64,000 nucleotides of DNA from Antedon mediterranea (lineage: Eukaryota > Echinodermata > Crinoidea > Comatulida > Antedonidae): assembly GCF_964355755.1 (NCBI RefSeq), contig NC_092672.1, forward strand, positions 33,848,501 to 33,912,500, given 5' to 3'. Within the stretch, counting starts at the first letter, position 1. Every line of letters begins with the position of its first letter. Shown one piece after another: positions 45,501 to 54,944 of this stretch. Made by a program: the position numbers and the translations under genes. The notes under the pieces are model-generated. The model had not been told where the DNA came from and did no database searches. It was given only the letters and a program-made list of their open reading frames with translations.

Positions 45501-48286
45501 AAACTCTACATTAAATCTGATATAGTGCAATCCATTTAGTGGTGGTTTGAATTTTATATTAGCGGAATAAACATACAACTACAGATCTGAGAAAAATATG
45601 TCAGTTTTTTTTTCTAAAGCGATATAGGCTACTGTAGGAACTGTAGTCGTAATCAAAAAACCATCTACCTATCATAAAGATCAGATTTCATATTAAAGTA
45701 TCGTTGTGTGTTTGCTGCGGCAATTTTTTTTTTCAATTTCCCTTTTTTATTTTTATGAACATTTTTCTTTTAGTTCAAACAGATTTCCAAACTGGTTTTG
45801 ATGGTTGGACTCAAGGATATCATTGGACACGGAGATATGGTTCAACAAACACTGAACCCGCAAACGGTCATTCGGGGAATACAAGTAAGTGTATATAGGT
45901 ACATGTAATAATGTTATTGATGCAGTTGAATATTAGACTAAATTTCTGCAAGATCAGAAATGTATATGAAGTTATAATGTTTAATTTTTACATAGATGAT
46001 TATTATGCTTACATTGAAACATCACCTGTAAGTGCTGAAAGGTCAGCTCGCCTAAGAAGTCCGGTTCTGCCAAAAAGTCAATATGTATATTTATCATTTT
46101 ACTATCACATGTACGGCGGAGCTACTATTGGAACACTTCAGGTTTACAGAAAAGCAAACGTTGGGAACAGACTGTTATGGACAAGAAGCGGTAACCAAGG
46201 GGATGCATGGTATTACGCTGCAGTACAATTTGAGCAAACTAGTGATGGAGACAACTACATTGTGTTTGAAGGCATTAGTGATATTGCAATTGATGACATT
46301 CAATATTGCTGCAGTAGTATGTATACTTTAAAATGTTGTTAGTAAGGATTAATTATACAGTACTGTGGGCCTAACTATCCTGCATACTATCGTACTTAGA
46401 TTTCCTAAAACATTTGTATTTTTATTGTACAAAATTTTAATATTAATTATTTCTTTCTGTACAGATTATGTTGCCCGTTTATCTAAAAAAGTCGAATCTG
46501 AATAATTTTCAAAATTTCCAAATGTATTTACATAATAAAATCTGGCCATAGATTGAGCGGTGTCACTCAATCAACCAACCGTGACGTCATGAAATACGCC
46601 ATTTTGTGAATTCACCGTTTCAATTATATATCCATAACCACTTGTCAGATTTATAAATAAAATTCACTACGAGTAAACTTCAGATTAATGTTCAACATAT
46701 ACCCACAACAAATGTACGTATACGCAAGATAATTGGTGAGCAATCGCAAATCAACATTTTGTTTAAATGCTCAAAATCAAATTTTAGCGTTTGAATTTTT
46801 TCGCGTCGCGCAAACATTTTCTTTGCGGACAACATAGATGTAAAGCAAAAATAATTATTATACATGCCCTTTTTTCTTCAGCCCTATAGTCATATATTCC
46901 TATATATAATTTTCATGAAGAGAAAATGTGAATGAAAGACACGTGTAAAAGCGTGCGCTCACCAATAGGCAATTGAATGCAAATTTATATAAAAACATAC
47001 CTATTTTGAATAGCTCTTCAGAATGAATGGTGACCCACAATAGTGTTTTAAACTTATTTAAAAATCCAGGTCATATGATGTCACATAGATTAATGTACGT
47101 GCAAGATCACTTATGGAATTAAATTCTAGTTATTACTCTCATTTGTAAACTGTTTTAATTTTGTCACTCACTAGGCGCTTTCTGGGCAACTGGAATCGAG
47201 ACATTCACAAATGATGGCGATACTTACTTAGTAGCTGTGAATCCATTGGAATGTGCACATACCATAATGGTGTATAGATGGGATAAGATGTCTGAAGAAT
47301 TTAAAATTCATCAACATATTCCTGTGGAGCATTGTCCCACGAAATCTACGATTTTCAAAGTAAGTACCACCCCTGTGAATCAGTCTCCTCATTTTCACAC
47401 TACTACAAAATTACATGGCAAAATAACATTGAAATACACTACTTGTTTTCTGGAAATTGAAAAATTGACCGAATGAAATGGTTCAATATAATAATTATTC
47501 TAATGTTGAAATTTCTGATGTAAAAAAGTTTAAAACGTGTTACTTTCTCTGATTGATGATCTTTGTGACTTTTTGCAGTTTTTTCTAGATCTGTATTAAG
47601 TATTATTATAACAACTAAATAAATTCCTGTCATTTGATAGGACAATTGTGGGTCACATGGCGTGCAATAGTACGAACTATTAAACAATCGTTTAATAGTA
47701 CTTTTTTTCGTGTACGAAAAAAAATCTAGGCCATTAGGTATTAGGCCTAGGCATTTTAGCCTTTTGCTATAATTCATTGACAAGAACCTATTTAGATGTT
47801 TTAGATTCACAACTAATGAATGTTTTATATTCGTGTAATAGTACAAATAATTGCATTTGGTAAATGATTATATATCAACTCGGCTTCGCCTCGTTGAAAA
47901 AATAACCTTTTCATCCTTCACCTCATGCCATTGTTTGTACCATTACGCTCAACAACATTCATTATTTGTATATTTTATATTGTGTTCTATGTCAATGAAG
48001 ATGTTTTTTATATTTACAGGTTGGCGGAGAAGTATTTATGATAATAACCACAAGCAGAACGGAATCACGTGATTCTGATGACAATTTTGAACTCTATACT
48101 CCATCATCACCAATAATTAAATTAGAAGGGAGTATGTTCGTAAGTTACGGAGCCATACCATCACACGAATGTTATGATATAACATTTTTTGAGCGAGATG
48201 GGGAGTACTTTTTGGGTCAGTCGAATAAACGAAATGTTAGTGGTGGCATAACTAATCCAACCTTCAACATATACCAATGGGTGTAG
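34339..48286 (+). CDS. Copy E: intact PAN-EGF-EAR-MAM secreted protein with MAM domains inside the EAR propeller
   Basis: Fourteen exons: 34339-34692, 34825-34951, 35533-35638, 36071-36258, 36532-36828, 37062-37124, 40390-40515, 40634-40969, 41234-41356, 41465-41803, 45774-45884, 45996-46316, 47175-47359, 48020-48286. All phases agree and no frame stop is present: 980 residues. Signal peptide about 1-24, PAN/apple 27-110, EGF 119-160, EAR blades 1-4 about 161-357, a short MAM N-terminal stub 358-378, three MAM domains (379-532, 533-686, 687-830), then EAR to the end. MAM hallmarks are FDWTR, YYHMYG, IGTLNVY, SGNQGD and IAIDDI. It has no transmembrane segment, so it is likely secreted. Two LINEs sit in introns 6 and 10. 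Exon ends are inferred from consensus and paralogue comparison. Confidence 0.85.
34985..35100. repeat. MITE with GCTCTGTCTACACTA ends in intron 2 of copy E
   Basis: TCTGTCTACACTA and TAGTGTAGACAGA are exact 13-bp inverted ends; the inside has two ATATGGTAGTGATAT units. The orthologous copy in G is at 61465-61580. It is absent from intron 2 of B. Confidence 0.65.
36280..36420. repeat. GATTGATATT simple repeat in intron 4 of copy E
   Basis: Tandem ATTGATTGATATTG units; a longer version is in intron 4 of G (62670-62890). B lacks it. Simple sequence, no gene. Confidence 0.8.
37129..39285 (+). pseudogene. LINE reverse transcriptase with in-frame stop
   Basis: The open frame 37129-38841 continues in the same frame at 38902-39285 after TAA at 38839-38841. 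RT motifs: YRPISVLPIFSKILE, FIDLSKAFDTIDHD, GVPQGSLLGPLLF, LLYADDTTLIYT (catalytic YADD). The C-terminal region FTGPKLWDNVP is typical of the family. The first few codons belong to the host exon-intron junction, not the element. Dead because of truncation and the stop. Confidence 0.85.
37145..39556 (+). mobile_element. 5'-truncated LINE (CR1/L2-like) in intron 6 of copy E, with GATT-repeat tail
   Basis: Begins in the C-terminal side of a LINE ORF just after the exon 6 donor and ends with AAATAAATGTTACTTT followed by at least six GATT units, the microsatellite tail common in CR1/L2 elements. The endonuclease is missing. Inserted in the sense orientation. Intron sequence homologous to B resumes near 40210; 39557-40210 is further insertion-derived or diverged sequence. 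Confidence 0.75.
42110..45500 (-). mobile_element. LINE with complete endonuclease and RT frame, intron 10 of copy E
   Basis: Antisense non-LTR element. A minus-strand AATAAA (42141-42146) and TTATCAG repeats mark the 3' end near 42110. The frame 42312-45242 is uninterrupted. Exact ends are not seen; the insertion lies between exon 10 and exon 11 of E. It is the best preserved LINE in the window. Confidence 0.75.
42312..45242 (-). CDS. LINE ORF2: AP-type endonuclease and reverse transcriptase, 976 codons
   Basis: An uninterrupted frame. Endonuclease about residues 95-310: ITITETHLKP (catalytic Glu), RGGGVVVYVKD, GIVITGDFN, LGLSDHRVVI (SDH motif). RT about 505-790: NKAPGPDDLPPRVFK, LRPIALTPIMAKVIE, LLLDFKKAYDLIDHN, GIPQGSWIGPIMF and KFMDDTTVF. 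The catalytic box has Met (FMDD) where many LINEs have Ala. A C-terminal ALRITFPELSYNKAM segment follows. The N-terminal 60 residues are basic (HRGCRGGRFKQR) and may include ORF1-like sequence. It nicks DNA and copies its own RNA in the nucleus. Whether it is active cannot be judged here. Confidence 0.88.
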   Translation of the reverse strand: MILICITMCFSRERIAGYKHSDAKLSKDVFVSLKELGILATHHRGCRGGRFKQRVIPVRISSRHNHRQCGKGSSGCNPNNLVHLAQQYTGWNFPSFFSTNALSLPNKMDELVHRVKQSAYDIITITETHLKPFILNTIVEIEGYSLIRSDRPGDRRGGGVVVYVKDSIPYKVWSEIKDEAFESIWITIRPKRLPRKIANITIGLIYHPPNSNDLEMCNHIIHSLDYVCSKHPETGIVITGDFNRMKDYKLVKFPLKQLVKIPTRKEAILDLFYTSLGEFYLAPITEPPLGLSDHRVVICKPVANVKLDHYYTNKSLKRLFKLNNKLLFFEDICSIRWHDMYKLNDCYSQFKFFNDKLQSLYNHHFPLVPLTQYVMDKPWVTSEYKNLIRKRQIAFKEGNLIEFRSLRNKVNRMSKSLRKSFYKNNVAKLLNSDSRSWWKHTKRFLNLGCKENHALVGMSNLLCNGNNTLLSNKINQFFASLTTEFNPLPPLDPLLDIDEIPSHLIIELETVRIKLNQIKCNKAPGPDDLPPRVFKEGAEILSGPLCAIANSSVRNGWVPQEWKRANIVPIPKVFPPKLVESDLRPIALTPIMAKVIESLVGEMIWHQVKDKINLNQFGCCKGVSTVDALIEFLNVCFLATDAGEEVRVLLLDFKKAYDLIDHNILLNKLIALGVDSHLIRWVNAFLYNRQQRVKIGDSLSEWLSPNGGIPQGSWIGPIMFIIFINDLLNGKPCVKFMDDTTVFERVSKLSNSNLQNIANSALAWTRLNHMTLNAKKTCELIVSCKKNKSIFNPLIINKCSVNQVCRTKLLGIIICDNLSWQPHIESLIAKSNSRLYFLKQLRRSGLDAQALCYFYCCVIRPVLEYAVPVWGTCLTKLQSDQLESIQRRALRITFPELSYNKAMAQCNVPVLCERRTRLCKDYYQKLKNPSHRLHHLLPKAPKSRYNLRQVKEFCIPKIKTERSKNFIVNFGLFHKW
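46420..47150. other. Intron 12 of copy E: inserted sequence without genes
   Basis: Copy A has only 127 bases between the matching exons, so about 0.7 kb has been gained here. AT-rich, no recognisable element ends or frames. Confidence 0.5.
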
Positions 48287-48334
48287 TTGATGTAAAGTTT
48301 AAAACGTATGGCGCTCGTCGATTTTCAAAACTCG

Positions 48335-48560
48335 ATATTGCATCATCGCCGCCAATATTTAAACTGGACGGAGGTTTGTTCGTAAATTAGGGAGCCATAA
48401 CGTCATATAACTGTTCTTACAACATTCTTTAAGGAGATAGAAAGGGAGTACTTTTTGAGGCAGTTCATGGCGAAGGAACTACATTTCTTTCTCAGTTGAA
48501 TAAACAAAGTGTTTAGTGGCATAACTAATCCAAACTTCAACGTATACCAATGTGAGTGTG
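48335..48560 (+). pseudogene. Degenerate second terminal EAR exon downstream of copy E (best preserved)
   Basis: CATCATCGCCGCCAATATTTAAA, then GGGAGCCATAACGTCA, GAGATAGAAAGGGAGTACTTTT, GTGGCATAACTAATCCAAAC and ATATACCAATG-like TATACCAATG follow in the order of the real terminal exon. Frame lost through indels. Same relic as after A and B. Confidence 0.65.
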
Positions 48561-48605
48561 TATTTGTAGGTCCCGTGTCTGTACCTTATTGAACTAAAAC
48601 ATATG

Positions 48606-48611
48606 AATAAA
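48606..48611 (+). terminator. Polyadenylation signal AATAAA of copy E
   Basis: AATAAA about 320 bases after the stop codon, at the position conserved in A and B. Confidence 0.5.
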
Positions 48612-48659
48612 CTAAAAACCGTAACTAATTAGAAAAATTAAATTAAGTCTTTTGTTTTG

Positions 48660-49911
48660 GGTAAAACACTGTAGTATAAACTCCTGCGCCCTATTACTCT
48701 GATCTTACCTTTTGGGAAAGCGAGGGAGAGGGGAGAGAGGGAGTACCGTGTACGCGTCAACCAGAAGGAAATGAGCCTGTGCAGAAGGACCGTTAGACTC
48801 AATAGCTGCGTCGCATGGTTTAAAAAGTTAAACGCTATACGTAGAATGCAAACATTGAGGAGGATTGTACGTGTTTCCCTGTAAATAAACATATCTCACA
48901 AAACCCCAAATAAATGCACACAATTGTGTTAGTTTGATTATTGTTATAAGTAAAATCAGTGGTGGTTTAATTACAGGATTTTTAAAATAATTTTATTTTG
49001 AACGTAACATAATGTATCTTTTGCAGAATCCGCGTATATTGATAGTGAATATTGTTTTAGACAAATGTGTCCTCCTCAATGTTTGCATTCTACGTATAGC
49101 GTTTAACTTTAGACAAATGTGTAATAAATATAAGGTTTGTTTTTGCCTTTAACCGATATTGTTCAATGTTTGTTTGACAAATGTTAATATTACTTGCTGT
49201 AGTATTCTTTTAATGTTTATATATGTATAAATCTATAGAAGTCTTATAAAGTAAAAAGTGGTCAGAAAATAGATATAAAACTAGAATAGTATGACTATAT
49301 CCCTGTCACTCTACATGTTGTCTACTACTTAAGCTTGGTTCCCACTAGAACGTAACGCAAGGACGTAAACGCAACGCAAGCGTTTTAACCAATGACAAGC
49401 GAAGTTACAGACAGTTAGCAATCACAAGCGAATAAGCTATCGCTTGTGATTGGTCTATTCACTTGCGTTGCGTTACGTCTTTACGTTGCGTCGCTAGTTG
49501 GAACCAACGTAACGTGATTATACCATGGATGAAGTACGTCCTCTATACCCAATACACGAGCGGTATCACGTCTAACGACGTTTTTTTTGTTTTGTTTTTT
49601 ACATTGTTACATTATTGTATTGTTTATGTCGAACTTTGTCATGGTTACCGCATGTTTTAGTAGTTTTAATATGTATGGTCATGTTTATGAAGAAAATTTA
49701 CTATTAATATTTGTAAAATGCATATATAACAATGTTTAGGCTTAATAATGTATTTAACTAAAGTATAAGCATAGGTGTTAGATAATTATTACCAAGCACG
49801 TTTGTTTTTAGTCATATAATAAAGTATATATTGAAATAATGCTGTGACTGAGTTTAGTGATTATTTAATTGCTGTTGATGGCATGCTTACCTGGAATAAT
49901 TTGCATAAAAA
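48660..49911. other. Intergenic sequence between E and F
   Basis: Homologous to 2128-3384 and 15020-23417 (minus the BEL element). No gene supported. Confidence 0.6.
49335..49506. mobile_element. Palindromic MITE, TTGGTTCCCACTAG ends
   Basis: TTGGTTCCCACTAG at the left and CTAGTTGGAACCAA at the right, with long inner inverted arms rich in ACGTAACGCAA and TTGCGTTGCGTT. Absent from the same site downstream of A and B, so a recent insertion. Family members occur at 57770-58130 and in intron 3 of B, E and G. Confidence 0.7.
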
Positions 49912-49917
49912 TGTGGC

Positions 49918-50130
49918 CCATGCGCACGTTTGGAATCTACTTACAAGCTGGTGTGATTAGTTGAGACGATGCCAGCGTATACACAATAGAATGGTGTGAT
50001 TGCTACTAACAAAAATGCCATGTGGCGCATGCGCACGTTTGGAATCTCCTTACTAGCTGGTGTGGTTAGTTGAGACGATGCCAGTGTATACACAAGAGAA
50101 TGGTGTGATTGCTACATGATAATGTAATTT
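49918..50130 (+). promoter_or_regulatory. Two tandem repeats with NRF1-like site upstream of copy F
   Basis: As upstream of C. The first unit has GCCCATGCGC (site damaged), the second GCGCATGCGC at 50025-50034. Confidence 0.35.
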
Positions 50131-50213
50131 TGCTACAGATTTAATACATCATCACTATGTTGTGGCATGAATACGGGCCTTCTGTGTTCTTTCACATGTC
50201 ACGTAGTGATCAC

Positions 50214-50397
50214 TAAAGCCTGTTTTCCTGTCGACGTTATTCGACGCTATCGTCGTTGATCAACGACGATCGTTTGGAAACGATCAACTTGAAATGATGA
50301 CAATAGCGAATACCTTTTCCTGTAAATCGTTAACATTTCAATGTTTACGTAGATTATCGCCGATTATTGTCTAACGTCGACAGGAAAACAGGCTTTA
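50214..50397. mobile_element. Inverted-repeat MITE upstream of copy F
   Basis: Same element and same site as 23715-23898 upstream of C, with a few substitutions; shared by descent. Confidence 0.7.
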
Positions 50398-51300
50398 GGC
50401 CGCAATTATAAATGCATCACAATAACTTAGAAGTACACATTGCAAAAGACAGTCAACTACCAACGGTATTTTGTTGTTTATGTTGATTCCGTTGTCATGT
50501 TTACAGCATTTTTAAAAAAATATTTATGGTCATGAAGAATATTATTGAATATTAATGTTTTTAAAACGCATATTTAACAATGCTTAGGTTTAATTATTTA
50601 TAAGTAAAGTATATAGGTGGTAGATAATGATATTACCAAGCACGTTTGTAATGGTTTTTGTTCATAGAATAAAGTATACTGAAATATATTAAATAGTTTG
50701 GAAGCGCATTGTGAAAGACAGTGAACTACCAACGCTAGTGGGGGAACCATCGATGAGCTCTAAGTCACAAATTGTAGGAAACGTTATACACCATTTTTAC
50801 ACGAAACACACAAGAACTTTTAACGTTCCTTCTCAACAGACATGATGCGCGCTGCCTCAAAAATTGTTAATATAATTACATTTATCGTTCTGTTAACTAG
50901 TTGCGATGCCAAAGTGGAATGCGATATTAAACCTCCACAAACGTCACCTTCTCATTTCTACGGACACGCTAACACAGCAATGTCAAACGAACTGGGCAAA
51001 TACAAGGCAACGCAATACGAGTGTATGCAGCTTTGTCGAAAAGACGCACGTTGCCTAGCGTTTACGTACGCTACTGATACGCAAGAGTGCGCGACGTTTG
51101 ATCGGGATAGCGTCACTGGACCGGAACACAAGGAGACGGTATCTGGTGTCTGGTTCTATGACATGCGACGAAAAAGAAAAGATTTTACTCGTGTAAGTTT
51201 AAAATGAAGTTTTTTTCTGCTTTTCAACCCCGGTTCCCAGTCCGAAAAAAATTCACTACAATTAATGGATTCCCAACCCCATGTTTTTAAAGTTTTTCAA

Positions 51301-52022
51301 GCCCGTAGCCAGTGGGGGTTTTTATTGTTCGGGCGAACCCCCCTTAGCCGACTGCGAACCCCCATCCCCGACATGCCCAATACCTCACCCTCATCTCCGA
51401 AAATCCTCCAAATACGTGCCCCACAGTACAAAAAGTTGTTCGTAAATTGAAAAATGTGTAAACTCGTTCGGAATAACTCATACAGTACCTTCTTCCCTGT
51501 ATGAGCGTACTTCGAGCGATACGTGTCTGTAAATTTCTAAGAGTTGCAAATGAATTGCCGATTTTAACCTGAAAAATAAATGTTTGGTCCCCGCATATAA
51601 CATGATATTGACGCGTCTCACATGGAGCTGGGGCACGAACGATTCGTACAAAGGACACCGCCAGACAACTGCGTACCAATTGTTTAGATCACTGGCAGTC
51701 AGGCAGCATGCATAAAGTATATAGCCTTTCGACATACTTCAGTATTTATGTGTGGCTATGAAGTATAATGTATCATAGATGATAGAGCACGCGCATCTAA
51801 CATACGGCAACAAATGTTGTCGTCCTTTAAATAGTCCACGAGTCCAAGTATGATCGTTTTGCTCATTGGTAGCATGCTGCATGAGAGTGTCTTTTCCGGC
51901 CATCTAGTGGTGTCATTTAACAAAATTCGCTTCGCCTCAGGCCCCACCCCAGGGGGGGGGGGCCCAAATACTTAGTGTCCGAACCCCTCTCTCCCCCTTG
52001 ACAGATCCTGGCTACGGCCCTG
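51301..52022. mobile_element. Non-autonomous DNA transposon in intron 1 of copy F
   Basis: Ends GCCCGTAGCCAGTGGGGG and ATCCTGGCTACGGCCCTG are imperfect inverted repeats around a GC-rich terminal part with a G9 run. Intron 1 of C and E lacks it. CAGGGCCGTAGCCAG-type ends resemble hAT-like elements; that assignment is tentative, and no target duplication is clear. Confidence 0.6.
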
Positions 52023-52564
52023 TTGGTTGTGCGCTTTCTGATTTTGTAAATCTTACAAATACAATTTTATTTGGACACTGATAAAGCATGTGAATAGACA
52101 AATATGTGTATCCATGTATTCACTCGATTCACAGTTAAATCGTGTTTATTGTTTACAGAGTTATCTTGGAGCATGCCAAGCAAAGAACAAATGCGTTAAC
52201 GGAGGCTCTTGTATCAATGATTGCTCAGAACTGGGATACACCTGCGCATGCCCAGTACAATTTTATGGGAAATTTTGTCAAAATAGTAAGTATAGGTCTA
52301 CGGAACTGTACTGTATTATGTATTACAGGTCTTTTCCAATTATATTGATCTAAAAAAACATTGCGAATGAATTAAATTAAACATTTCGTTAACAATATCA
52401 TATTGTGCACGAGTCTGTAGTTCTAAAATGTGTACAGTAGGGTAATTGGTTAAAGTTCGCGTTCACACTGAGTTCAAATTGTATCCAGTGGCTTAAAACA
52501 AAAATCTTTTTCAATCACACGTCCGTTGTGTATGGAAACTTGAATGTTAGTTGGTTCTATTCTT

Positions 52565-52725
52565 AAACTTTGTCTACACTATTAAACTAGTTTGACAAAA
52601 AAAAGTATGATGTGCCAAAATAATATGTGATCTGCCCAATATGGTCGTGATATGACATCTTCCAGTCCATATATGAGCACAATACATTGTTGACACATAA
52701 AGTTTGATAGTGTAGACAAAGCTTT
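52565..52725. repeat. MITE in intron 2 of copy F
   Basis: Counterpart of 25331-25495 in C: inverted ends with TTTGTCTACACTA and TAGTGTAGACAAA. Confidence 0.55.
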
Positions 52726-52898
52726 AAACACTTGCACGTATCCATTCATTTTTATCCGGACTCAGTATGAGTATAATATAAGTTTACGTAAGAATATATA
52801 ATGACAATAATAATAGTAGCCATACTAAGTCACGATACATTTTAATCTTTCAGAGTTTGTCCATGGTTATGTGTTTAAAACAAACATTGTTAAACCAT

Positions 52899-53662
52899 TC
52901 TGAGCCACTGTTTAAGCAATTAAATATACTTAACATACAAGATATCAACAGAGTTACCGTCCTAGGTTTCATGGCCCAGATTAAAAGCAATGTTTTACCC
53001 AGACGAATCCAAATGATATTCAAAAGAAACGAAAATACTACCCATAATCTTCGAAATATTTGTAGCGTAAAACAACCATACTCTAGGTTAACGTCTGGTC
53101 AACATTTTATCAGTATTCACGGACCGAAACTATAGAACGAGCTCTGTAGAAATCACTTAGATATTGTTAACAAAAATTATAAAATACTAAAAAAATATGT
53201 AAAAAGATACATTTTATCGAATTACAGAACTTAAAATGCTTCACTCATAAAATTTAGATGCATACATTATGCATTTGTGTTGGTGTGTGCGAGTATACAC
53301 ACATAGCCTGTTTTATATTATATGTATTCATACTTTTGCTATAATATATATAGAAAGAATCCACATGTACTGGAAGTAATAAACTGAATATCTTCTTTTT
53401 TAAGACAAAATGTATAAATAATCATGTTAGAAAAACAGTATCGCTTTTTGATGATGAACAACTCTAAAATGTATATAGGAAATGTTTTTTTTTTTATTTT
53501 GTATCTATTATGTTGTGTTTATTGTTTTATGTTTTTTATGTAAAAGGGTCCTGCGAAAACAGAAGTGTAAACTTCTCTATCCAGGATCCTTGCCATCATT
53601 TATGCTATGAAACTGTATTTATAAACGATGAGTAAATAAATGTGAATTGAATTGAATTGAAT
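52899..53662 (+). mobile_element. 3' end of a LINE inserted in the third coding exon of copy F
   Basis: The interrupted exon is 45 + 58 = 103 bases, exactly the length in C. The insert starts with the C-terminal part of a LINE ORF (SEPLFKQLNILNIQDINR, then ISIHGPKL, as in the other LINEs here), has a 3' UTR, and ends AAATAAATGTGAATTGAATTGAAT, a GAATT tandem tail. Strongly 5'-truncated, sense orientation. Confidence 0.85.
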
Positions 53663-54765
53663 CCGAAAGCAATACGGCATTCATATACAAGAACAAGCAT
53701 TAAATCGTAGTCGGCGGAGTGTAAGTATTTTGGACTTGTACAACAACGAAACAAACGTCGACAAAAATGATTGCAGTGATGTTGACAACGTTTGATAACA
53801 TTTAATTATTTTGAGTATCCAATTAATAATATTATTTATTCATTCGGGCAAAATAAATAAAACAAATAAATGAAGAAAAAAAATTGTATTCTGCATATTA
53901 AAAGCATGATGTTTAATAAGCACGAAACAAAAAAATGGCGACGGATGTAGAAAGAATTTTAGTAGAGCACAGTGGCCGTATTCACCAACCATACATGGAG
54001 AATACACGGCCACAGGTTCGTGAGAAGATCCAAGGAGAGAAAGAGTCTTAACATTTCGGTTGAGTTGATGCATAACGGGTATGCCGCTTCGCGCGAGTTT
54101 AGATTGTTCAGTGCGCGCCCGTAGTAAAGTATTCGTCGCGTACCGATTACGTTGTAATGGTGCCATGATGCGTACATCATCACGTGAAAAACTTAATTTG
54201 CTTGCAGGCCTAATTTTTTTTCTGAAGCAAATTTAGATATTGTTTCTTTTTTTCAGTAACGGTTCACCAACAAATGCATACAGATACAACGATACTAATG
54301 AACGGTATGAATATTATCAACAATTAACGGGAAAAAGTGATGCAAAACAAATAGAACATTCTATCATTAATGGACAATTGTATGTGTTTGTCATCAACTA
54401 CAAAATAGATGAAAAGAAAAACATAGACTCCTACATCTACATATTTGATTCACGAACGGGTAAGTGTATAATCTGTTTTGATTTAAAGAAGACAGACCCT
54501 GCATCCCAATTGATAGTATCACTGTAATGGGGCGAAGGGGTATATTCCAGATAACTGTTTTTTTATCTTATTCTTTTTTTTTATGACAAGATCAATCTGT
54601 ATGCTTCTTTGTCAAGGTCACCTCTGCAAGACTTTTATTATTTTAGCTGGATGTGCGCACATTCAATAATGGTTTTGTTTTCACTTTTTCACTTTCACGC
54701 AATCTAACTTTCTGCTAGTATCCGTACGGCTCATAATAGACGATCTACGACTCACATCTGTTGAG

Positions 54766-54944
54766 TCCGGCACAGTTTCGGTTCGGCGCCGTCAAATCAA
54801 ATCGAACCTGAAGTTTCGTTTTCATGACGCTCCACGCGGCTATGCGCCAATAGATCGATCTGTACATAACGGCGTGGAGCGTCGTGAAAACAAAACCCTG
54901 ACGTTCAATTTGATTTGCCGTCGCCTGACCGGAACCGTGCCGGA
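54766..54944. repeat. MITE in intron 4 of copy F
   Basis: TCCGGCACAGTTTCG at one end and GGAACCGTGCCGGA at the other; counterpart of 26957-27135 in C. Confidence 0.6.

Noticed and set aside
51265-51947. Short frames in the GC-richer part of intron 1 of copy F
   Set aside because: They lie inside the inverted-repeat transposon and have no similarity to a transposase or host exon.
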